From the NCBI RefSeq assembly GCF_036647415.1, contig NZ_JAVXKG010000060.1:1-10629 (forward strand): a DNA stretch of 10,629 nucleotides. Reading direction: 5' to 3'. The notes under the pieces are model-generated. The model searched no databases. It was given only the letters and a program-made list of their open reading frames with translations, and was not told the origin of the DNA. The stretch is from Empedobacter sp036647415 (GTDB taxonomy: Bacteria; Bacteroidota; Bacteroidia; Flavobacteriales; Weeksellaceae). How positions within the stretch are numbered: the stretch's first letter is position 1; each line of letters starts with the position of its first letter. Position numbers and translations under genes: made by a program. Positions 1 to 6,186 of the stretch are shown here, piece after piece.

Positions 1-1302
1 TAAATTTTTCAAGATTTTTTCTTCAAATTCTTGTAAACCATCTTTTTTTACTAATGGTAAAACAGCAACTTTAATTGGTGCTAATGCAGCTGGTAAAGCT
101 AAAACAACACGTTCAGAACCATCTTCTAATTTTTCTTCTTTTAATGAATTTGAAAAAACAGCTAAGAACATACGATCCAAACCAACAGAAGTTTCTACAA
201 CATACGGTGTGTAAGATTCGTTAGTCTCGTTATCAAAATACTGAATTTTTTTACCAGAATGTTGTTCGTGTGCTTTCAAATCGAAATCTGTACGAGAATG
301 AATTCCTTCTAATTCTTTGAAACCGAACGGAAATTTAAACTCAATATCAGCCGCAGCATTTGCATAATGCGCTAATTTTTCGTGATCGTGAAAACGGTAA
401 TTGTCATTTCCTAAACCTAAAGTTTGGTGCCAACGTAAACGCGTTTCTTTCCATTTTTCATACCAATCTAATTCGGTTCCTGGTTTTACGAAAAATTGCA
501 TTTCCATTTGTTCAAACTCACGTTGACGGAAAATAAATTGACGTGCAACAATCTCATTACGAAAAGCTTTTCCGATTTGTGCAATTCCGAAAGGTAACTT
601 CATACGTCCTGTTTTCTGCACGTTTAGGTAATTTAAGAAAATACCTTGAGCAGTTTCTGGGCGTAAATATAAGTCCATTGCTTGATCTGCAGTTGCACCT
701 AATTTTGTCCCGAACATTAAATTGAATTGACGAACATCTGTCCAATTTTTAGAACCAGTTACAGGATCAGCAATTTCCAATTCTTCAATCAATGCTTTTA
801 CATCCTCTAAATCTTCTTTTTCTAAAGATTGACCCATGCGGTGTAAAATAGAATCAATTTTTTGTTGATATTCTACCACACGACCATTTGTTGCTAAAAA
901 CTCTTTTTTATCAAAAGCATCTCCAAAGCGTTTTGCCGCTTTTTCTACTTCTTTATCAATTTTAGTTTCAATTTTAGCACAATAATCTTCGATTAAAACA
1001 TCTGCGCGGTAACGTTTTTTAGAATCTTTATTATCAATTAAAGGATCATTAAAAGCATCAACGTGTCCAGAAGCTTTCCAAGTTGTTGGGTGCATAAAAA
1101 TAGCAGAATCAATGCCGACAATGTTTTCATTCATCTGTACCATTGCTTTCCACCAATATTGTTTGATGTTATTTTTTAGCTCAGCTCCATTTTGACCATA
1201 ATCGTAAACGGCTGATAATCCATCATAAATTTCACTTGATTGAAAAATAAAACCATATTCTTTGGCATGTGAAATTACTTTCTTGAAAATATCTTCTGAC
1301 AT
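1..1302 (-). CDS. glyS: glycyl-tRNA synthetase, single-chain class II type (3'-truncated by window edge)
   Basis: This enzyme charges tRNA-Gly with glycine in the cytoplasm using ATP. The reading frame is open from the ATG at 1302 down to base 1 (434 codons) and leaves the window without a stop. The N-terminus carries YDYGQNGAELKNNI followed by a YWW and the stretch HPTTWKASGHVDAF, typical of the homodimeric (alpha2) glycyl enzyme rather than the alpha/beta tetramer. Class II motif 2 is seen as FRNE at residues 247-250, followed by RQFIFRQREFEQME. Motif 3 is seen as ETSVGLDR, with GLDR at 374-377. The last visible part (VVLALPAALAPIKVAVLPL) is the start of the C-terminal anticodon-binding domain. 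From memory of the family (about 510 residues in Bacteroidota), roughly 80 residues are missing. The start is chosen because MSEDIFKKVISHAKEYGF is a standard N-terminus. The gene is transcribed divergently from the gene at 1559. No T-box or other leader RNA is visible. Confidence 0.97.
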   Translation of the reverse strand, partial: MSEDIFKKVISHAKEYGFIFQSSEIYDGLSAVYDYGQNGAELKNNIKQYWWKAMVQMNENIVGIDSAIFMHPTTWKASGHVDAFNDPLIDNKDSKKRYRADVLIEDYCAKIETKIDKEVEKAAKRFGDAFDKKEFLATNGRVVEYQQKIDSILHRMGQSLEKEDLEDVKALIEELEIADPVTGSKNWTDVRQFNLMFGTKLGATADQAMDLYLRPETAQGIFLNYLNVQKTGRMKLPFGIAQIGKAFRNEIVARQFIFRQREFEQMEMQFFVKPGTELDWYEKWKETRLRWHQTLGLGNDNYRFHDHEKLAHYANAAADIEFKFPFGFKELEGIHSRTDFDLKAHEQHSGKKIQYFDNETNESYTPYVVETSVGLDRMFLAVFSNSLKEEKLEDGSERVVLALPAALAPIKVAVLPLVKKDGLQEFEEKILKNL

Positions 1303-1404
1303 AATAAATGTGTGTTCAGTTTAAAGTGCAATTTTAAGGATTTTTGATGACTAAAAAGATATATTTTGATAAAAACAGATAATTATAAAGTGATTTTATT
1401 AAAC

Positions 1405-1424
1405 TAGATTAAAATCTTAATCTA
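1405..1424. repeat. perfect 8-bp inverted repeat in divergent intergenic region
   Basis: The arms TAGATTAA (1405-1412) and TTAATCTA (1417-1424) are exact reverse complements around a 4-base centre, AATC. The repeat lies between the divergent glyS and thioredoxin-like genes, about 100 bases before glyS and 135 bases before the other start. It could be a regulator-binding dyad or a weak A/T hairpin. There is no run of T long enough to call it a terminator. The rest of the 1303-1558 intergenic region is A/T-rich, and I see no RNA gene or small ORF in it. Confidence 0.4.
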
Positions 1425-1448
1425 AAATAATTGTAAAAAAGATTATTA

Positions 1449-1484
1449 TTGAGTTAAAACTTAGAGATAAATACTTATTTTTTG
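1449..1484 (+). promoter_or_regulatory. possible weak flavobacterial promoter for the thioredoxin-like gene
   Basis: A TTG at 1449-1451 and TATTTTTTG at 1476-1484 resemble the Bacteroidota -33 (TTG) and -7 (TAnnTTTG) elements. The -7 box has one base too many and the 24-base spacer is longer than usual. Transcription would start near 1491, leaving a leader of roughly 70 bases. An 8-bp inverted repeat, ACTTATTT (1473-1480) and AAATAAGT (1503-1510), overlaps the box, but such repeats are common by chance in this composition. This is a weak call. Confidence 0.25.
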
Positions 1485-1558
1485 ATGAATTATTTTTTAA
1501 TTAAATAAGTTAAATGTAAATTAACAATAATATATATGTGTTAAGACGTGAATTTATT

Positions 1559-2137
1559 ATGAAGACAAAATTTATTTTATTTCTATTGATTCCTTTTTTT
1601 GGATTTTCACAAGAATTGTATCAAGTAAAAACAATTTCAAATTATGAAAAATTGATTGCAGATTTGGATAAAGATTCTGTAAATGTAATTTATAGCTTGA
1701 ATAAACCAGAATTAGAGAATATTATAAAACAATCGAACAAAAAATATACGTTGATACACAATTTTGCTATTTGGTGTGCGCCTTGTGTAGAGAACTTTCC
1801 AAATTTCTTAGAATTAAAAAGAGAATTAAATGATAATCTTTTATTTTTAATTCTCACAACAGATAAAAATAAAAGCGCTCATCTTACCAATGCACACGTA
1901 GATTTTCGTGAAAAATATAATATAAATTATCCTACGTTTAATATTTCGGATGAATATGCAAAAGGAACAAAGAAAAAGTATAATTCTTTTATACAGTTAA
2001 TAGCTCCAAATCATAAAGATTATGGGATGGGTATTTCTATTCTTATTCGAAATGAAGACCAAAAAGTTTTATATGCTTCAACATATAAAGAAACAAAGGC
2101 AGAGATTATTAAAAAAATAAAAGCATTAGTCAACTGA
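1559..2137 (+). CDS. exported thioredoxin-like (TlpA/thioredoxin-fold) protein with WCAPC motif
   Basis: This is a predicted periplasmic thiol-disulfide oxidoreductase of 192 residues. The ATG at 1559 is preferred over an in-frame GTG 21 bases upstream because it directly opens a signal peptide, MKTKFILFLLIPFFGFSQ, with cleavage likely around residues 17-18. The redox motif is WCAPC (W72, C73, C76) at the end of a hydrophobic strand (YTLIHNFAI), followed by helix ENFPNFLELKREL and strand LLFLILTTD, the usual order of a thioredoxin fold. The later strand YGMGISILIRNEDQKVLY matches the family's beta-strand 'PTtflID..G.vvy', but the position where cis-proline is expected appears to be Gly158. 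A Pro at 125 (NYPTF) lies earlier. The partner is unknown. Its place in front of Cys-rich metal-handling genes suggests it keeps periplasmic cysteines reduced or forms disulfides there. The next gene has its own -7 box, so operon membership is uncertain. Confidence 0.8.
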   Translation: MKTKFILFLLIPFFGFSQELYQVKTISNYEKLIADLDKDSVNVIYSLNKPELENIIKQSNKKYTLIHNFAIWCAPCVENFPNFLELKRELNDNLLFLILTTDKNKSAHLTNAHVDFREKYNINYPTFNISDEYAKGTKKKYNSFIQLIAPNHKDYGMGISILIRNEDQKVLYASTYKETKAEIIKKIKALVN

Positions 2138-2202
2138 AAATTATATAAACAAACCAGAAAATGATATAAATCTTCAATTATTCATCATTCAAAAAATTTG
2201 TT

Positions 2203-2210
2203 TATTTTTG
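2203..2210 (+). promoter_or_regulatory. flavobacterial -7 box (TATTTTTG) next to the HYC_CC_PP start codon
   Basis: TATTTTTG is a full match to the Bacteroidota -7 consensus TAnnTTTG. It ends only 5 bases before the ATG at 2216, so transcription would begin at or within a few bases of the start codon, implying a leaderless or nearly leaderless mRNA. No convincing TTG is present at the expected -33 distance, so the call rests on the -7 element alone. If real, it would drive the metal-handling genes downstream to the terminator at 5495-5526. Confidence 0.45.
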
Positions 2211-2215
2211 TCACA

Positions 2216-2668
2216 ATGAAAATGCAACAGTACATAAAGTATATCTTGTCATTGGTTTTGATTTTTTCTAATCTTAGCTACGCATTTTCTATGCATTTTT
2301 GTCAAGGCGAGATGGAGCAGGTTTCTATCAATCATCTTGATAATAATTCGTGCGAAATGGAAAAGACAATGCCTTGTTGTCCTCCAAAAGCAGAATCAAA
2401 TCATTGTGAAATACCGCAAGGAGAAAATAATAAAAAAGACGATTGTTGCAAGGATATTTCCTATTCGGATAAAGTTGTAGACAAACAAACGGTCAAAATA
2501 CAAAAACTTGTTCCGGCGAGTTTTATTACTTCAGAAATTCTTCAAATTCAAGCTCCAATTATACAAAAAGAGGTTAAAAATGAAGTAAATTTCCTTTATT
2601 TTTATGTCGCTTCAAATGCGCCACCAAATTATATACTCAATTCTCAGTTAACATTTTACGAAGCTTAA
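2216..2668 (+). CDS. exported Cys-rich HYC_CC_PP family-like protein
   Basis: This is a small exported protein of 150 residues whose biochemical role is not established. A hydrophobic N-terminal segment (YIKYILSLVLIFSNLSYAF, about residues 6-24) acts as signal peptide or membrane anchor. Then follow MHFCQGE (H27, C29), C46, PCCPP (C54, C55), C64, DDCCKD (C77, C78) and a C-terminal APPNYIL motif (P136, P137). This order of an HxC, CC pairs and a PP matches the Bacteroidota family known as HYC_CC_PP, here with Phe in place of Tyr. Cysteines in pairs and an acidic/His context suggest metal binding, which is inference. The ATG at 2216 is chosen over the in-frame TTG at 2198 because the TTG lies upstream of the -7 box and because MKMQQYIKY is a normal signal-peptide start. 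The gene lies 127 bases before the TonB-dependent receptor and is probably co-transcribed with it. Confidence 0.75.
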   Translation: MKMQQYIKYILSLVLIFSNLSYAFSMHFCQGEMEQVSINHLDNNSCEMEKTMPCCPPKAESNHCEIPQGENNKKDDCCKDISYSDKVVDKQTVKIQKLVPASFITSEILQIQAPIIQKEVKNEVNFLYFYVASNAPPNYILNSQLTFYEA

Positions 2669-2770
2669 TAATCCTTTGTTTTTGATTAAATCAATCAGAA
2701 ATCAATACATTATTATCTGAATATTAAAGTATTTGATGAAATTATAATCAACAAGTACACAATAATAAAT

Positions 2771-2783
2771 AGGCATGATGCCT
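2771..2783. promoter_or_regulatory. 13-bp dyad AGGCATGATGCCT just upstream of the TonB receptor gene
   Basis: The arms AGGCAT and ATGCCT are exact reverse complements around a single G. A one-base centre cannot form an RNA hairpin, so a DNA site for a dimeric regulator is the more natural reading. It ends 12 bases before the receptor ATG and is noticeably more GC-rich than the surrounding A/T spacer. A second odd-centred dyad, TTGATTAAATCAA (2682-2694), sits at the start of the same spacer but is A/T-rich and less notable. No clear TAnnTTTG promoter is seen in the 2669-2795 spacer. Confidence 0.35.
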
Positions 2784-2795
2784 TAAATCGTAAAA

Positions 2796-5045
2796 ATGAA
2801 AAAAATATTCACTTCAGTATTCATACTAAGTGCTGCGTTAACTTACGCACAATCTACTTTAAAGGGAAAAATTACAGATCAAAATCAACAACCAATCGCA
2901 GGAGCGGAAGTCTTTTGGCAATCGTCAGATATTTCTGTGATGACAGATGAAAAGGGAAATTTTGAAATAGAAAATTATCAGCCAACATCTATATTAGGCG
3001 TTTTTTATGAAAATGAAACAACAACTTTTAAAGAATTGAAAGATGAATTTCAGAATTTTACTATCAATGTAAAAGATAATTTTGGCGATACAAGTCTTAA
3101 AGAAGTTGTGGTAAGAGATACAAGTAGTTCGCTTAAAAAATCGAAATTAGCGACTAACATGACAACAATGACGGGTAAAGAATTGTTGAAAGCGGCTTGT
3201 TGTAATTTAGCAGAATCTTTTGAAACAAATCCTTCTATTGATGTTAATTTTTCTGATGCAGTAACGGGTAATAAGCAAATAAAAATGTTGGGACTTAATT
3301 CGCCTTATATTTTGATTGCTGAAGAAAATATACCAAACGTTCGTGGAGCTTCACAAGCTTTTGGGCTTAGTTTTACGCCAGGAACTTGGGTAGAAAGTAT
3401 ACAAGTAACCAAAGGTGCAGGAACTGTAATCAATGGTTATGAGAGTATTTCGGGACAAATAAATACAGAATTAATCAAGCCTGGAGACGATATTCCGTTG
3501 TTTGTAAATTTATATGGTTCTACAGATTCACGTTTCGAAGGAAATGTTCATTTAAATAAAAAATTGAATGATAAATGGAGTTCATCGCTTTTCTTACATG
3601 GAAATGCTCGCGTTGCAAAAAATGATATGAACGATGATGGATTTTTAGACAATCCACTTGGACATCAAGTAAATGTGATGAATCGTTGGCAATATCAAAA
3701 TCTTGAAAAAGGTTGGGTTGGATTTTTATCTGCTCGTTATTTGAATGACCAAAAACAAGGCGGTCAGGTTGATTTTGATAAAAACCGTGATAAATTAACA
3801 ACAAATTATTGGGGGTCTGAAATCAATACAAATCGTGTAGATTTATCGTCAAAAATTGGATATGTTTTCCCAGAAATGCCTTATCAAAGTATGGGATTAC
3901 AGACGGCTTTTAGCTATCATAAACAAGATTCTTATTTTGGATTAAATCAATATGATATCGAGCAACAAAGTTTTTATGCCAACTATATTTTTAGTTCAAT
4001 TATCAGTAATACGAAAAATAAATTCTCTACAGGAGCGAGTTTCACGTACGATAAATTCAAAGAATTTGTAGCCTTGCCAACTGATGAAAATTACGATAGA
4101 GTTGATAATTCGGCGGGTGCTTTTTTTGAATATACATTTGATAATAGCAAGAACTTTAACATGATTGCAGGACTTCGTGCAGATTATCATAACCGAATGG
4201 GATTCTTTTTGACACCACGTTTGCATACACGTTACACGCCTGTAAAAGGAACTACGATAAAAGCTTCTGTTGGTCGTGGAAAACGAATTAATAATGTATT
4301 TGCAGAGAATCAGAATTTATTTGCTTCATCAAGACAATTTAATATTTTGGGCGATGGAAATGGAAAAATTTATGGACTAGATCCGGAAATTGCTTGGAAT
4401 TATGGTGTTAGTGTAACACAAGAATTCAAATTATTTGGTAAAAATGCAGATGTTACAGCAGATTTTTATCGTACCGATTTTCAAAATCAAATTGTTACAG
4501 ATATAGATTATTCGGCTCGTCAAGTTAGATTTTATAATTTAGAAGGCGAATCGTATGCAAATTCGTTCCAATTCGATTTTAATTATAATCCATTTACAAA
4601 TTTCAAAATTAGAGCATCATACAAATATTATGATATTGTAACAGATTACGAAAATGGAAAATTAGAACGTCCATTGCAGGCAAAACATCGTTTCTTTACA
4701 AATTTAGAATATGAAACACGCGAAAGAAATGGAAAAAATTGGCGTTTTGATGTTACCTATAATTGGATTGGAAAACAACGATTACCAAATACGTCGGATA
4801 ATTTACCAGAAAATCAATTAAATGAATATTCGAATCCATTTGGAACAATGAATTTCCAGATTACACGCGTTTTCTCTAAACGTTTTGAAGTGTATGTTGG
4901 AGGAGAAAATGTGACAAATTATCAGCAGCATCGTGTAATTTTAGGAGCAGATGATCCGTTTGGATCTAATTTCGATAGTTCTATCGTTTATGCGCCAATT
5001 TTTGGACAAATGTATTATGCTGGATTAAGATTTAGTTTAAAATAA
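2796..5045 (+). CDS. TonB-dependent outer-membrane receptor, probable metal (copper-type) substrate
   Basis: This is a 749-residue outer-membrane beta-barrel transporter energised by TonB/ExbBD. A signal peptide (MKKIFTSVFILSAALTYAQ, about 1-19) is followed by a carboxypeptidase-regulatory-like (CarbopepD_reg-type) domain at about 20-95 (LKGKITDQNQQPIAGAEVFW, TDEKGNFEI). The plug at about 105-230 ends in VTKGAGTVINGYESISGQIN. The 22-strand-type barrel runs to the C-terminus, which ends in the aromatic-rich strand YYAGLRFSLK as outer-membrane proteins do. The plug contains AACCNLAESFETNPSIDV with adjacent Cys135-Cys136, a feature I associate with Bacteroidota receptors found beside heavy-metal genes rather than SusC-type glycan receptors; no SusD partner follows. 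The next gene, an HMA-domain protein, starts 25 bases downstream and is very likely co-transcribed. The metal substrate is inferred from neighbours and the Cys pair. A siderophore or other chelate remains possible. Confidence 0.9.
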   Translation: MKKIFTSVFILSAALTYAQSTLKGKITDQNQQPIAGAEVFWQSSDISVMTDEKGNFEIENYQPTSILGVFYENETTTFKELKDEFQNFTINVKDNFGDTSLKEVVVRDTSSSLKKSKLATNMTTMTGKELLKAACCNLAESFETNPSIDVNFSDAVTGNKQIKMLGLNSPYILIAEENIPNVRGASQAFGLSFTPGTWVESIQVTKGAGTVINGYESISGQINTELIKPGDDIPLFVNLYGSTDSRFEGNVHLNKKLNDKWSSSLFLHGNARVAKNDMNDDGFLDNPLGHQVNVMNRWQYQNLEKGWVGFLSARYLNDQKQGGQVDFDKNRDKLTTNYWGSEINTNRVDLSSKIGYVFPEMPYQSMGLQTAFSYHKQDSYFGLNQYDIEQQSFYANYIFSSIISNTKNKFSTGASFTYDKFKEFVALPTDENYDRVDNSAGAFFEYTFDNSKNFNMIAGLRADYHNRMGFFLTPRLHTRYTPVKGTTIKASVGRGKRINNVFAENQNLFASSRQFNILGDGNGKIYGLDPEIAWNYGVSVTQEFKLFGKNADVTADFYRTDFQNQIVTDIDYSARQVRFYNLEGESYANSFQFDFNYNPFTNFKIRASYKYYDIVTDYENGKLERPLQAKHRFFTNLEYETRERNGKNWRFDVTYNWIGKQRLPNTSDNLPENQLNEYSNPFGTMNFQITRVFSKRFEVYVGGENVTNYQQHRVILGADDPFGSNFDSSIVYAPIFGQMYYAGLRFSLK

Positions 5046-5070
5046 AATAATCATAAAAAATAATTAAACA

Positions 5071-5472
5071 ATGAAAAAATTATTAGCCTTTGCTTTGGTA
5101 GCGACTTTAGGAATTAGCGCACAAGCACAAAATAAAAATGCAAAACACGATTTACATGTAAAAGGAAATTGTGAGCAATGTAAAGAACGTATCGAGAAAG
5201 CTGCTTACGGCGTAAAAGGTGTAAAAGTTGCAACTTGGGACGTAGATTCGCATAATTTACATATTGTATTGAATGAAACAAAAAGTAATGTAGACGCTGT
5301 AGAAAATGCAATTGTAGCTGTTGGGCATGATACAAATGCAAAACGTGCAGATGATAAAGTTTATGCAAATTTACATTCTTGTTGTTTGTATGAGCGTGAT
5401 GAAGAGGAGGGAGAGCATGTAACTGAGACTTCTCCAAAGAAAGAAGAAGATCATTCGAATCATCAACATTAA
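5071..5472 (+). CDS. periplasmic heavy-metal-associated (HMA) domain protein with His-rich tail
   Basis: This 133-residue exported metal-binding protein is probably a metallochaperone. The signal peptide MKKLLAFALVATLGISAQA is followed by an HMA fold at about 25-95, with the metal-binding loop GNCEQCKERIEKA (C34, C37), strand VKVATWDVDSHNLHIVL and helix VDAVENAIVAVGHDT. Beyond the fold, YANLHSCCLYER adds a His and a Cys pair (H102, C104, C105), and the tail is acidic and His-rich (EEDHSNHQH), giving extra possible ligands. HMA domains usually bind Cu(I), or in related forms Hg, Zn or Cd, through CxxC. Here the protein is exported rather than cytosolic and follows a TonB-dependent receptor, so it may take metal arriving through that receptor. 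It is the last gene before a strong terminator. Metal identity is not determined by the sequence. Confidence 0.9.
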   Translation: MKKLLAFALVATLGISAQAQNKNAKHDLHVKGNCEQCKERIEKAAYGVKGVKVATWDVDSHNLHIVLNETKSNVDAVENAIVAVGHDTNAKRADDKVYANLHSCCLYERDEEEGEHVTETSPKKEEDHSNHQH

Positions 5473-5494
5473 TAGTTGATAAAGTATAACAATT

Positions 5495-5526
5495 AAAAAA
5501 GGGATTTCATAAGAAATCCCTTTTTT
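5495..5526. terminator. intrinsic terminator after the metal-handling genes
   Basis: A perfect 8-bp stem, GGGATTTC (5501-5508) and GAAATCCC (5513-5520), closes on the loop ATAA. It is flanked by AAAAAA on the left and TTTTTT on the right, which extends the pairing and supplies the U-tract. It begins about 20 bases after the HMA gene stop and would end that transcript, isolating the next gene. Confidence 0.9.
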
Positions 5527-5586
5527 GTTTATAAGATGTTTATTGTTAATGAATAATTATTCATTTCTTTAACGTTTAATTAACAT

Positions 5587-5602
5587 TAACATGTTATATT
5601 TG
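5587..5602 (+). promoter_or_regulatory. promoter -7 box (TATATTTG) with overlapping palindrome
   Basis: TATATTTG at 5595-5602 is an exact match to the flavobacterial -7 consensus TAnnTTTG and points at the MnmA-like gene, giving a leader of about 40 bases. A clear -33 TTG is not found at the usual spacing; only TTTA near 5575-5578 is present. The perfect 10-bp palindrome TAACATGTTA (5587-5596) overlaps the first two bases of the box, a position where a repressor could block it. In the leader, CCTTTT (5611-5616) and AAAAGG (5620-5625) can form a small hairpin. The remainder of the 5473-5650 spacer holds the terminator and otherwise nothing recognisable. Confidence 0.55.
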
Positions 5603-5650
5603 TAACCTTTCCTTTTTTGAAAAGGATAATAAAATAAAGAAAAAAACGAA

Positions 5651-6178
5651 GTGAAAATAGGTCAAATTGTAGAAATTCCAGAAAATTCTTCTATTTATAC
5701 CAGAGAAAAACCATCTTTCCAATCAAAAGAAGAAGAGCTTTTGTGGAAAATAGCTCAACGCAATTATACTTTGTTTGATGGGTTTATTGTCGGTGAACAT
5801 AATGGTGTTGAAAATTTTGAAATTGGACAACGTAAAGGTTTAAACATTAGCGGAAAGAAAAATTCTGTATATGTTATAGCAATAGACAAATTGGAAAACA
5901 GAATTTTTGTTGGGCAAGGAAAATCTCATCCAGGATTATTTACAGATGTTTTTTGTTTTGATGAAGAACAAGTAAGCTGGTTAGAAAAAACAAAAATTGA
6001 AAATGATGTGAATGTAAAAGTTTCATCATCTGTTTTAATAGATAATGTTGATGCGAAGTTTTACCAATTTGATCAAAACTATTTTCTGGAATTTGAAACA
6101 CAAGTTCCCTTGATTATGAAAAATTACACAATAGGACTTTCTTATGAAAATAAGGACGTTATAGTATTAAATAAATAA
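5651..6178 (+). CDS. stand-alone MnmA C-terminal-like protein (PRC-barrel plus beta-barrel, no catalytic domain)
   Basis: This 175-residue, probably cytoplasmic protein resembles the C-terminal half of tRNA 2-thiouridylase MnmA, which thiolates U34 of certain tRNAs. Recognisable in order are GQIVEIPENSSIY (4-16), like the GKIVEIP..S..Y stretch of Bacteroidota MnmA; FIVGEHNGVENFEIGQRKGLNI (45-66), the PRC-barrel signature; NRIFVGQGKSHPGLF (83-97); and a final barrel strand KNYTIGLSYENKD, matching the family's 'TPGQ.a..Y..d'. The whole N-terminal PP-loop ATPase domain with SGGxDS and both catalytic cysteines is absent. Where MnmA has the conserved KIRYR-type strand, this protein has KVSSSV (123-128), and the usual GSGVI end is missing. 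GTG is the only plausible start: an in-frame stop lies at 5630-5632 and the next in-frame ATG is near the C-terminus. It has its own promoter and terminator-bounded unit, and its stop is 8 bases from the nuclease gene. It cannot thiolate alone. Its function is unknown; tRNA binding, modulation of MnmA or a decaying paralogue are all possible. Confidence 0.75.
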   Translation: MKIGQIVEIPENSSIYTREKPSFQSKEEELLWKIAQRNYTLFDGFIVGEHNGVENFEIGQRKGLNISGKKNSVYVIAIDKLENRIFVGQGKSHPGLFTDVFCFDEEQVSWLEKTKIENDVNVKVSSSVLIDNVDAKFYQFDQNYFLEFETQVPLIMKNYTIGLSYENKDVIVLNK

Positions 6179-6186
6179 TTATTAAA

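Noticed and set aside
543..745. Small open frames on both strands
   Set aside because: They lie inside glyS, whose frame is unbroken here and contains motif 2. The short products show no signal or domain.
1538..1558. GTG start 21 bases upstream of the thioredoxin-like ATG
   Set aside because: It would put charged residues (LRREFI) in front of a normal signal peptide, and ATG at 1559 gives the standard N-terminus.
1303..1558. Possible tRNA, riboswitch or small RNA in the intergenic region
   Set aside because: The sequence is almost entirely A/T, with no cloverleaf, no conserved riboswitch core and no intrinsic terminator.
3520..4226. Two minus-strand open frames (94 and 76 codons)
   Set aside because: They are antisense to the beta-barrel part of the receptor gene, with no recognisable features or upstream signals.
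5114..5437. Minus-strand open frame of 107 codons, very rich in His, Leu and Tyr
   Set aside because: It lies wholly antisense to the HMA protein gene, and its odd composition is what results from reading that gene's codons backward. It shows no domain and no promoter.
5473..5650. Possible remnant of an MnmA N-terminal domain upstream of the MnmA-like gene
   Set aside because: The spacer is only 178 bases, contains a terminator and promoter, and shows no PP-loop or catalytic-cysteine coding in any frame.
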